DNA of 64,000 nt, taken from contig JBBPII010000007.1 of assembly GCA_038040385.1 (NCBI GenBank), forward strand, positions 1 through 64,000, given 5' to 3'. The translations under genes were made by a program, and so were the position numbers. This stretch comes from Gilichinskyi gelida. Its GTDB lineage: Bacteria > Acidobacteriota > Thermoanaerobaculia > Gp7-AA8. Positions 56,246 through 64,000 of the stretch are shown one piece after another (position 1 is the first letter of the stretch; each line of letters begins with the position of its first letter). The notes beneath the pieces are model-generated. The model was not told the origin of the DNA. It searched no databases and saw only the letters and a list, made by a program, of their open reading frames with translations.

Positions 56246-59200
56246 ATGCTCGCCGAGCTCCTCCTCAAATGGCCGCTGATCCGCCAGCTTCGGGGCGGGG
56301 GGGACGGGACGGGTGTGGAAGCCATGAGCGACCGCACGCGGGCGCTCAAGCCGAAGAACGACGCGGCGGAGGTGGCGCGCTCCATCTGTCCCTACTGCGC
56401 GGTGGGATGTGGTCAACTTGTTTACCATCGCGGCGGCAAGCTCCTCTCCATTGAAGGCGATCCGCAGTCGCCGATCTCGCGCGGGCACCTCTGTCCGAAA
56501 GGGGCGGCGAGCTACGAGCTGGTGACCCACCCGGCGCGCGCGACAAAAGTGAAGTACCGCGCGCCGCGCTCGCGCGAATGGCGCGAGATCGGCCTCGAGG
56601 AGGCGACGTCGATGGTCGCCGAACGGATGTGGGCCACGCGCGAGCGCACCTTCGACGAGCGCGTCATGCACACCACCGGCATGGCACACCTCGGCGGCGC
56701 CACCCTCGACGACGAAGAGAACTACCTGATCAAGAAACTCTTCACCGGAGGTCTGGGCATGGTTTGCATCAGCAACCAGGCCCGGATATGACACAGCTCC
56801 ACGGTCCCCGGTCTGGGGACCTCGTTCGGACGCGGCGGCGCCACCACCGCCCAGCAGGACCTCGCCAGCGCCGACGCCATCCTCATCATGGGATCGTCGA
56901 TGGCGGAGAACCATCCGGTCGGATTCCAATGGGTGATCGAGGCGCGTGAGAAGAACGGCGCGAAGATCATCCACGTCGACCCGCGCTTCAACCGCACCTC
57001 GGCGATGGCCGACTACTGGCTGCCGCTCCGCGCCGGCAGCGACATCGTCTTCCTCGGGGCGATGATTCATTACGTGCTCGCCAACGAGCGCTACTTCCGC
57101 GAGTACGTCGCGCATTACACCAACGCGGCGACGATTCTGCGCGAGGACTTCCGCGACACCGAGGACCTCGGCGGCCTCTTCTCCGGATGGGATGCGCAGA
57201 AGAAAAAGTACGACACCGAGACGTGGCTCTACGCCGGCGCGGAACCGAAGCAGCAGGCGGAACCGGGAGGCCACGCCAAGGACCAAGGCGGCGACGCGCA
57301 GAATCTTCACGAGCCGGAGAGAGATCGCACGCTCACCCATCCGCGCTGCGTCTTCCAGGTCCTCAAACGCCACTTCGCCCGCTACACGCCGGAGATGGTC
57401 GAACGCTCCTGCGGCATCCCGAAGGAGCGCTTCCTCGAGGTCGCCGAGGTCTTCGCCTCCGCGTCGGGCCGCGACAAGACCGCGGCCATCTGCTACGCGG
57501 TCGGCTGGACGCAACACTCCTCGGGCGTGCAGATCATTCGCGCCGCCGCCATCCTGCAACTCCTCCTCGGCAACATCGGGCGGCCGGGCGGCGGCATTCT
57601 CGCCCTGCGCGGACACGCGTCAATTCAGGGCTCGACCGACATCCCCACGCTGTACGACATCCTTCCCGGCTACCTGCCGATGCCGACCTCCGACGACGGC
57701 GACCTCGGCGCGTACATCAAGAAGAACAAGTCGCCGAAAGGTTGGTGGTACAACTTCGATCGCTACATCGTTTCCCTGCTGAAGGCGTACTACGGCGACG
57801 CGGCGACCAAGGACAACGACTTCGGATTCGGATGGATGCCGCGCCTCACCGGCGACCACTCGCACTTCGGCTACTGGATGGACATGGCCGACGGCAAGCT
57901 CGAGGGGCTCGTCGTGATGGGGCAGAACCCCGCGGTCGGCGCCCCGAATGCGCGGCTGGAGCGGCGCGCGCTGGCGAAGCTGAAATGGCTCGTCGTGCGC
58001 GACATGGTGGAGGTCGAGACCGCGACGTTCTGGCTCGACTCGCCGGAGATTCAGAATGGCGAGCTGAAGACCGAGGAGATCGACACCGAGGTGTTCTTCT
58101 TTCCGGCGGCGTCACACGTGGAGAAGGAGGGGACGTACACCAACACCCAACGTCTGCTGCAATGGCGCGAGAAGGCCATTGATCCCCCCGGCGACGCCCG
58201 CAGCGAGATCCACTTCATGGTGGACCTCGGCCGGCGGCTGAAGGCGATGGCCACCAGCGCTCCGCGCGACGCCGCCCTCCGGGCGCTGGCTTGGGATTAC
58301 GCAGATGAGGATGCGGAAGAAGTGCTGCGGGAAATACATGGGTGGAAGAACGCGCCCTCACCCGCCGCTTCGCGGCACCCTCTCCCGCAAGCGGGAGAGG
58401 GTGGTCCTGAGCGAAGCGAAGGGCCGGGTGAGGGGCGCACGCCCATCAAGAACTTCGCCGACCTCAAAGCCGATGGCTCCACCACCTGCGGCTGCTGGAT
58501 CTACTCCGGCGTCTTCGACGGCGAGAACAAGGCGCACAAGCGCGCGCCGCGCGGGCGGTACGGGCATGGGTGGGGCTACGCGTGGCCGCTCGACCGCCGC
58601 ATCCTCTACAACCGCTGCTCGGCGGCGCCGGACGGCAAGCCGTGGAGCGAGCGGAAGAAGCTGGTCTGGTGGGACGAGGAGGCGAAGGAGTGGACCGGCG
58701 ACGACGTTCCCGACTTCACCAGGACCAAGAGCCCGCGCGCGCGCGGCAGCAAGTCGAAGGGGGGCGACGAGGCCCTTCCCGGCGACGCACCGTTCATCAT
58801 GCATCCCGACGGCGTCGGATGGCTGTACGTCCCGTCGGGACTGAAGGACGGTCCGCTGCCCGCGCATTACGAGCCGCTGGAGACGAATCTGGAGAACGAC
58901 CTCTATCCCGCGCAGCTCCGCAATCCGGCCGTGAATCCGATGGAGCGCCCCGGCAACGCGTACGCCCGCTCGCCCGACGAGCGCTTCCCGCACGTCCTCA
59001 CCACCTATCGTCTGACCGAGCACCACACCGCCGGCGGCATGTCGCGCACGCTCTCGCATCTGGCGGAGCTGCAGCCGGAGCTGTTCGCGGAGATCTCGCC
59101 GGAGCTGGCGGGCGAGGCGGGCGTGGCCAACGGCGACCACATCATCATCGCCACCGCGCGCGGCGAGATCGAGGCCCGCGCGCTGGTCACGCCGCGCATG

Positions 59201-59404
59201 CCGTCGCTCGACGTGCAGGGCCGCCGCATCCATCAGGTCGGCCTGCCGTACCACTGGGGAGGCCGCGGGCTGGTCACCGGCGACGTAGTCAACGACCTCG
59301 TGGCCATCTCCGAGGAGCCGAACGTGAAGATCATGGAGGCGAAGGCGATGACGTGCAGCGTGCGGAAGAGCGAGCCGCCGGAAAGCGGGTGGATCGAGTC
59401 ATGA
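56246..59404 (+). CDS. Selenocysteine-containing formate dehydrogenase, catalytic subunit
   Basis: A molybdopterin oxidoreductase of 1052 residues if the TGA at 56789-56791 is read as Sec182. The [4Fe-4S] site is C48-x2-C51-x3-C55 ... C83 (CPYCAVGCGQ, HLCPKG). The frame is the same on both sides of the TGA: VCISNQARI, Sec, then HSSTVPGLGTSFGRGGATT, exactly where relatives have Sec or Cys before His. No Tat motif is visible at the start (MLAELLLKWPLIRQL). About 28 residues near 703-731 come from a palindromic element. The gene overlaps the Fe-S subunit gene in ATGA. Conventional gene callers would split it in two. Confidence 0.92.
56789..56821 (+). promoter_or_regulatory. UGA(Sec) codon and bacterial SECIS hairpin
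   Basis: TGA at 56789-56791, an 11-nt spacer (56792-56802), then the stem GGTCCCC (56803-56809), loop GGTCT (56810-56814) and stem GGGGACC (56815-56821). As I recall the E. coli fdhF element, the spacing and the GGUCU loop bound by SelB are the same. Confidence 0.88.
58354..58436. repeat. In-frame palindromic element (family E, copy 2) in formate dehydrogenase
   Basis: The outer arms CCCTCACCC / GGGTGAGGG enclose the inner hairpin CCCTCTCCCGC / GCGGGAGAGGG and a GAGCGAAGCGAAGGG stretch. It is translated as part of the protein (HPLPQAGEGGPERSEGPGEG). Confidence 0.85.
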
Positions 59405-60183
59405 CCGTCACGGGTTTCTTCACCGACTCCACGCTCTGCATCGGATGCAAGGCCTGCGAGGTGGCGTGCAAGGAGTGGAACGACGTCCCGCACGATGGTT
59501 TCAACTGGAGCGGCAACTCCTACGACAACACCGGCGCTCTCGGCCACTCCACGTGGCGCCACGTGAAGTTCGTCGAGCTCTCGCCGGAGATCGGCCGCGG
59601 CGGCAACGCCCCCGAGAAGATGGCGTGGGAGTTCTCCTCCGACGTCTGCAAGCACTGCGAGAACGCCGGATGCCTCGAGGCCTGTCCCACCGGCTCGATC
59701 ATCCGCACCGAGGTTGGCAGTGTTTACGTGCAGCCTGACATCTGCAACGGCTGCGGCTACTGCGTGGTCAGTTGTCCCTTCGGCGTCATCGACCGCCGCG
59801 AGGAGGACGGCCGCGCCTTTAAGTGCACGTTCTGCTACGACCGGCAGAAAGTGGGGCTGGAGCCGGCGTGCGCCAAGGCGTGTCCCACCGGCTCGATCCT
59901 CTTCGGCGATCTCAACGCCCTGGAACGCGTCGCCGACAAGCGCATCGCCCAACTCCATGCCATGGGGATGAGCGACGCGACGATCTACAACCCGAAGGAG
60001 TCGAGCGTCGGCGGCACGCACGCCTTCTTCCTCGTGCGCGGCGACCCGCGCGCGTACAACCTACCGGCGAATCCGGTGATGCCGACCGTGCATCTGAGGG
60101 ACGCCTGGCGCGCGGCGGCCATCGGCGCCGCGGCCATCGCCGTCGGGTCATTCGTCGCGTTCGCGCTTGGCGGCCGCAAATGA
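59401..60183 (+). CDS. Formate dehydrogenase iron-sulfur subunit
   Basis: A 260-residue ferredoxin-like subunit with four Cys clusters: CIGCKACEVACKEWN, CKHCENAGCLEACPTGS, CNGCGYCVVSCPFGV and CTFCYDRQ...CAKACPTGS. These fit four [4Fe-4S] centres that carry electrons from the molybdenum site to the membrane. The C-terminus has one membrane segment (AAAIGAAAIAVGSFVAFAL), as in FdnH/HybA-type subunits. It overlaps the catalytic gene and the NrfD-like gene in ATGA at each end, so the three subunits are translationally coupled. Confidence 0.92.
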   Translation: MTVTGFFTDSTLCIGCKACEVACKEWNDVPHDGFNWSGNSYDNTGALGHSTWRHVKFVELSPEIGRGGNAPEKMAWEFSSDVCKHCENAGCLEACPTGSIIRTEVGSVYVQPDICNGCGYCVVSCPFGVIDRREEDGRAFKCTFCYDRQKVGLEPACAKACPTGSILFGDLNALERVADKRIAQLHAMGMSDATIYNPKESSVGGTHAFFLVRGDPRAYNLPANPVMPTVHLRDAWRAAAIGAAAIAVGSFVAFALGGRK

Positions 60184-60980
60184 CCGACGACACCTACTAC
60201 GACCTTCCACTGCTCAAGCCGCCGGTATGGACGTGGGAGGTCCCCCTCTACTTCTTCGTCGGCGGCGCGGCCGGCGCGTCTGCGGTCTTCGCGGCGGCCG
60301 CGCAGCTCACCGGCGCGGACCGAAAGCTCGTGCGCGACGCGCGCCGCATCGCCGCGGCCGGCGCCGTCCTCTCCGGGCCGCTGCTGATCGCGGACCTCGG
60401 CCGTCCCGAGCGCTTCCTCAACATGCTGCGCGTCTTCAAGCCGCAGTCGCCGATGTCGGTCGGCGCGTGGACCCTCGCCGCGTTCGGCGCGAGCTCCACC
60501 GGCGCGGCGCTCTTCAAGGGCCGCCTCGGCGACGTCGCGGCAGTCGTCGCGGCGGCGACTGGCCTGGTGATGTCGACGTACACCGGCGTACTCCTCGGCG
60601 CGACGGCCATTCCGGTGTGGGCGAAGCACAAACGCGTGCTGCCGATCCTGTTTGGCGCCTCCGCGGTCGCCTCGGCCGCCGCGCTGCTCGAGCTTCGCGG
60701 CCACCAAGAGCCCGCGCTCAACGCGCTCGGCTTCGCCGCCGCTGCCGCGGAGACGGCGCTAACGCCGCGACGTGCGCGCGTCGCCGGCGAGATCACCGCG
60801 CTCGCCGCGCAGCTCTTCTCCGGACCGCTGCCGGCGCTCCTGCGCCTGGCGAGCATCAAGTCGAAGCGGTTGCGCCGAGTCGCCGCCGGCTCCGCACTGC
60901 TCGGCTCGCTCCTCACGCGATTGGCGTGGGTGGAAGCGGGCAAGGCGAGCGCTCGCGATCCGCGCCCAGCTTTGCAGTAG
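60180..60980 (+). CDS. NrfD/PsrC-like membrane subunit of formate dehydrogenase
   Basis: A 266-residue polytopic protein of the NrfD family. The start PPVWTWEVPLYFFVGGAAGA is the conserved first segment, and ADLGRPERFLNMLRVFKPQSPMSVG is the family loop. About seven to eight membrane segments are visible. It should anchor the complex and pass electrons to the quinone pool, replacing the cytochrome b subunit of FDH-N. It is the last gene of the operon; about 96 bp without a gene follow. Confidence 0.88.
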   Translation: MTDDTYYDLPLLKPPVWTWEVPLYFFVGGAAGASAVFAAAAQLTGADRKLVRDARRIAAAGAVLSGPLLIADLGRPERFLNMLRVFKPQSPMSVGAWTLAAFGASSTGAALFKGRLGDVAAVVAAATGLVMSTYTGVLLGATAIPVWAKHKRVLPILFGASAVASAAALLELRGHQEPALNALGFAAAAAETALTPRRARVAGEITALAAQLFSGPLPALLRLASIKSKRLRRVAAGSALLGSLLTRLAWVEAGKASARDPRPALQ

Positions 60981-61076
60981 TCGCAAAAAGGTGTGGAACG
61001 TTTCCGTGGCGGCCGTCTATCATTGACGGCAATCACGCACAAACGACGTTCCCGACAGGATCCCTGAGGAGGGCCT

Positions 61077-64000
61077 ATGCCTACGCTTCCGCTCGAAGTA
61101 CACGAAGTGCTCGAGGAGGAGTACCGCGCGATGTACGACGCGGAGCCGGAGGCTATCGACTACGGCGTCTTCGAGATCATGGAGGAGCAGGGTGGGTGGG
61201 CGCGGAAGATCTTGACGGAATGCAAGATCGATCTCTGCCCTGGCGAAGGCGATGCCGGGATTCAGGCGACGCTCAAGTCCCTCGTCGATTCGCCGCCGAT
61301 CGAACGGTCGTGCCCGAAGGCCCTCGGCAAACTTACGAGCTCCCCCGCCATCGGCGAGTCCGGCCTGACCATTCTGGCGAACTACGAAAGCTACCTCGAC
61401 CAGGACGACGGCGAAGCGGGCGACGAAGAGGCCAGGCGGCGCTGTGCGAAGACCCGGCGGAGGGTGCACCGCCGCATCGTCGACGAGGCGTTTTGCGGCG
61501 CGGTCAAGTCGCTGCGCGACATGAAACTGGAAAAGATCTATGGCGCACTGCACGATAGGGCGCGCCGCGAAGATGACTTCGTGGAGAAGAACCCAGGAAA
61601 GGCGGCCCCGGCGGACAGCCACTCGCGCGCCGCCCTCTGCATTTCCGGCGGCGGGATTCGCAGCGCCACCTTTGCCCTGGGCGTCATTCAGGGTCTGGCC
61701 AGCGCGAGAATTCTCCACAAGTTCGACTACCTCTCGACGGTCTCGGGCGGCGGCTACATCGGTAGCTGGCTCTCGTCATGGATTCGCCGTCATCCGAACG
61801 GAATCGCCGGAGTGGAGGACGACCTGGTCCGCGCCGACAGCGGCGCGCCGGGCCAGAAGGTCAAATATCCCGAATCGAAGCTCGACCCGGAGCCGCAACC
61901 GCTGCGGCATCTTCGCGACTTCAGCAATTTCCTCAGCCCGAGACTCGGCATCACCTCGATCGACAGTTGGACGCTTGCCGCGATGTACGTCCGCAACCTT
62001 CTCCTCAATCTTCTGATCATCGTTCCGATTCTGGCCTGCCTGCTGGCCTTCCCCCGTTTCTTCACCGTCGTTTTGCGCTGGGCTCCGCGCGTCCCGACCG
62101 ATTGGGTTCTCGCCTCGCTGACCTTTTTTTTAGCGTGGGCGTTCTTTTACATCGGGATGATGCGACCGGTGAAGCAGGGGGGAGGTGGAAAACGAACGAG
62201 CGAGAACTTCCGTTTCATCCTCGGCTGCGTGTTGCCGCTGGCGCTGGCGTCGGTCTCGCTGACGGTTTTCTGGGCGTGCAACGCCACCGCACCTTCGGGA
62301 GTGGTCAAGGGCTACATCTTCGGCCGCTGGGGATTCGGCGCGCTGCTGGCGACGACGCTGCTTCCCTTCATCGTCTACTACGCCCGCTACTGGAGAACTG
62401 CGGCGGCAGACCGGCGCGCCGGTGTGTCGCGGCAGGGCCTGCGGTACGTGCTCTCCAAGATGGCCAACGAGATCGGCGCCGCCGCCGTCGGTGGGGGCGT
62501 GGCCGCGGCACTCCTCGTTCTGATCGCCCACAAAGTGTTTCCCGACCCGATGCGAGAGGTGATCGACCTTTCGAGAGTGCCGCCGTTTCTGCGTGCATTG
62601 ACCAACCCGATTCCAGAGGCGCAGCTATACGTCTGCTTCGCCGTTCCGCTGGTCCTGCTGGTCTTCTACGCACAAGCCTCGCTCTTCGTCGGTCTATCCG
62701 GATTCTTCAACGAAGACAACGACCGTGAATGGTGGGGGCGCGCCGGCGCGTTCCTCTTTTTCTTCGCCGCCGTTTTGGGCGCGGCTTCGGTCATTGCCAT
62801 CCTCGGCCCGATCTATCTGTACCGGGCGCCGGTGCTCATCGGATCGATCGGCGGATTTTCAGGCATTGCGGCGGCGCTGTTCGGATTCAGCGCCAGGACG
62901 CCGGCGAACAGCAAACAGAAGGAGCAGGCGACGAAAGGCTCCTCGATCATGGATACGCTGGCGGCCTTCGCCGTGCCGCTCTTCGTGGTCGTGACGCTCG
63001 CCGCGGTCTCCCTCGGCACCACGTGGCTCATCCAGCAGTTCCGGCCGGACATCGACACCGCCCGCGTGCACTTCGACGGACAATTCGAATCACAGGCCTC
63101 GATCGTCGAGCCGGAACGGGACGAAGCAAAAGGCAAGGTCTATCAGGTGAAGCGCGAGTCGCCGAGGGTCGTCGTCGGCTCCCTGCTGGTCGCGCGCGGC
63201 GTCGCCCACCTGAAGATCATCGAGCATACGAGAGTCCATGAAGCCGCCGCGCTCATGGGCATCGCCCTTCTGGCGTTCGGTCTCTCGTTCCTCATCGGCG
63301 TCAACAAGTTCTCGATGCACGCGTTGTATCGGAACCGTCTGATCCGCGCATACCTCGGCGCGTCGCGCTATCGCCGCGACCCCGACCGTTTCACCGGCTT
63401 CGACGAGAACGACAACGTCCAGATGTTTCAACTCCAACGCGAGCTGGCCTGGGGGACGAACTTCACCCAACCGGCGAAATTCGTGAACGAGATCCTCGAG
63501 GCGACCGGCGGCGACAGAAGAGTGTCGTTGCGAGATGTCTGGAAACAGGTCGAGACGCTGAGCGGGAAAGTGCCGAAGATCGCCGCGCCGCTCGACCCGA
63601 AAAAAGCGGCGGCCAATGCCGTCCTGGAGCGTCTCGGGAGCGCGCGCAAAAAACTGGAGCGCAACATTCCCGACCCCTTCCCCGAGAACCTGCGCGACCA
63701 GTTGATCCTGGCCATCAACGCCGTCCTTCTCGACGTCGAGCTCGCCGCGCCGCCCGACTTCACCACGACCAAGACCGGAGTGGCCCGCAACCGCGCGATC
63801 TTCGAGAGCATCTTCCCCTCGGTCGGAACGGTGAATCAGGCGAAGGCGCCGGTCCACATCGTCAACGCCGCGCTCAACGTCACCTCCGGCGACAACCTGG
63901 CTTGGCAGCAGCGGCAGGCCGAATCGTTCACCATCTCCCCGATGCACTGCGGCAGTCCGTACCTCGGCTACCGCACCGCGCGCGAGTACGGCGGGCCGGA
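61077..64000 (+). CDS. Patatin-like phospholipase with multiple membrane segments (truncated by window edge)
   Basis: An open frame from the ATG at 61077 (GAGGAG 7 nt upstream) runs to the edge, at least 974 residues. An N-terminal helical region of ~180 residues is followed by the patatin oxyanion motif ALCISGGGIRSATFALGVIQ and the nucleophile block YLSTVSGGGYIGSW. About seven membrane segments then interrupt the domain (residues ~300-620 and ~725), and a patatin-like C-terminal part resumes (NLAWQQRQAESFTISPMHCG) before the end; the catalytic Asp would lie beyond. Likely a membrane-bound lipid acyl hydrolase. Confidence 0.75.
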   Translation, partial: MPTLPLEVHEVLEEEYRAMYDAEPEAIDYGVFEIMEEQGGWARKILTECKIDLCPGEGDAGIQATLKSLVDSPPIERSCPKALGKLTSSPAIGESGLTILANYESYLDQDDGEAGDEEARRRCAKTRRRVHRRIVDEAFCGAVKSLRDMKLEKIYGALHDRARREDDFVEKNPGKAAPADSHSRAALCISGGGIRSATFALGVIQGLASARILHKFDYLSTVSGGGYIGSWLSSWIRRHPNGIAGVEDDLVRADSGAPGQKVKYPESKLDPEPQPLRHLRDFSNFLSPRLGITSIDSWTLAAMYVRNLLLNLLIIVPILACLLAFPRFFTVVLRWAPRVPTDWVLASLTFFLAWAFFYIGMMRPVKQGGGGKRTSENFRFILGCVLPLALASVSLTVFWACNATAPSGVVKGYIFGRWGFGALLATTLLPFIVYYARYWRTAAADRRAGVSRQGLRYVLSKMANEIGAAAVGGGVAAALLVLIAHKVFPDPMREVIDLSRVPPFLRALTNPIPEAQLYVCFAVPLVLLVFYAQASLFVGLSGFFNEDNDREWWGRAGAFLFFFAAVLGAASVIAILGPIYLYRAPVLIGSIGGFSGIAAALFGFSARTPANSKQKEQATKGSSIMDTLAAFAVPLFVVVTLAAVSLGTTWLIQQFRPDIDTARVHFDGQFESQASIVEPERDEAKGKVYQVKRESPRVVVGSLLVARGVAHLKIIEHTRVHEAAALMGIALLAFGLSFLIGVNKFSMHALYRNRLIRAYLGASRYRRDPDRFTGFDENDNVQMFQLQRELAWGTNFTQPAKFVNEILEATGGDRRVSLRDVWKQVETLSGKVPKIAAPLDPKKAAANAVLERLGSARKKLERNIPDPFPENLRDQLILAINAVLLDVELAAPPDFTTTKTGVARNRAIFESIFPSVGTVNQAKAPVHIVNAALNVTSGDNLAWQQRQAESFTISPMHCGSPYLGYRTAREYGGP

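Noticed and set aside
56789..56791. Reading the TGA as a nonsense mutation making formate dehydrogenase a pseudogene
   Set aside because: The frame is intact on both sides, the position matches the Sec/Cys ligand, and a SECIS-like hairpin follows at the right distance.
1..64000. tRNA or rRNA genes
   Set aside because: I read the short intergenic gaps and saw no cloverleaf-like sequence or rRNA signature; a covariance-model scan would be decisive.

Overview
The window is very GC-rich (about two thirds G+C by eye) and almost fully coding, with many 1-4 bp gene overlaps. Gene content points to an Acidobacteriota-like, free-living Gram-negative bacterium: a Ser/Thr kinase with a TolB-like/TPR tail, an ABC permease fused to an M1 peptidase, a giant Asp-box (sortilin-like) secreted protein, DUF885 and DUF1579 proteins, and an IPTL-like C-terminal anchor. 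This assignment is inference; no rRNA is present. I saw no tRNA, rRNA, CRISPR array, insertion sequence or prophage. No gene-free stretch exceeds 300 bp; the longest, 16837-17083, holds a probable gene remnant.

Layout. 1-2.0 kb: small stress/housekeeping genes and a ParE-type toxin-antitoxin pair. 2.1-4.4 kb: a receptor-like kinase split by a 1-nt frameshift. 4.5-8.5 kb: a quinoprotein-oxidase operon (LodA-like oxidase, LodB-like flavoprotein, and a methyltransferase with arginine-methyltransferase hallmarks). 8.6-16.1 kb: an orphan HicB protein, a DHFR-like reductase, an HD hydrolase, a GT-C membrane protein, a DUF218 protein, a DUF885 peptidase, an SDR and a VOC protein. 16.2-22.2 kb: DUF1579, a secreted truncated haemoglobin, a broken DUF6265 gene, a large ketosynthase, a lipoprotein, an unknown protein and DacB. 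22.3-25.4 kb (minus strand): two small proteins, an M19 dipeptidase, a HAD phosphatase and a MntA/HepT toxin-antitoxin pair. 25.4-28.2 kb: the conserved rpsO-pnp pair. 28.2-32.6 kb: an ABC transporter/M1 aminopeptidase. 32.7-39.9 kb: two giant secreted proteins. 39.9-49.5 kb: Gfo/Idh oxidoreductase, phosphohexomutase, two proteins with IPTL-like tails, a UbiA/GT-C pair, and a DUF4258/XRE module with visible operators. 49.6-55.0 kb: a fused E1 dehydrogenase, a GH3 enzyme and an alpha/beta-hydrolase-GNAT fusion. 55.1-61.0 kb: FdhD plus a three-subunit formate dehydrogenase. 61.1 kb to the edge: a membrane patatin-like protein.

Three themes stand out. (1) The formate dehydrogenase catalytic subunit is a selenoprotein: an in-frame TGA lies where the family has the Sec/Cys ligand, and a hairpin with loop GGTCT starts 11 nt after it. 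(2) At least five families of palindromic or inverted-repeat elements are scattered through the window. Several sit inside genes without breaking the frame (LodB-like protein, formate dehydrogenase, GH3 enzyme, an unknown protein), and others supply the start or stop codon of a gene. (3) At least 15 genes have a TANNNT hexamer only 6-10 nt before the start codon and no Shine-Dalgarno, the architecture expected of leaderless transcripts; I used it to choose several starts.

Two genes carry single-base frameshifts, which could be real decay or assembly error.
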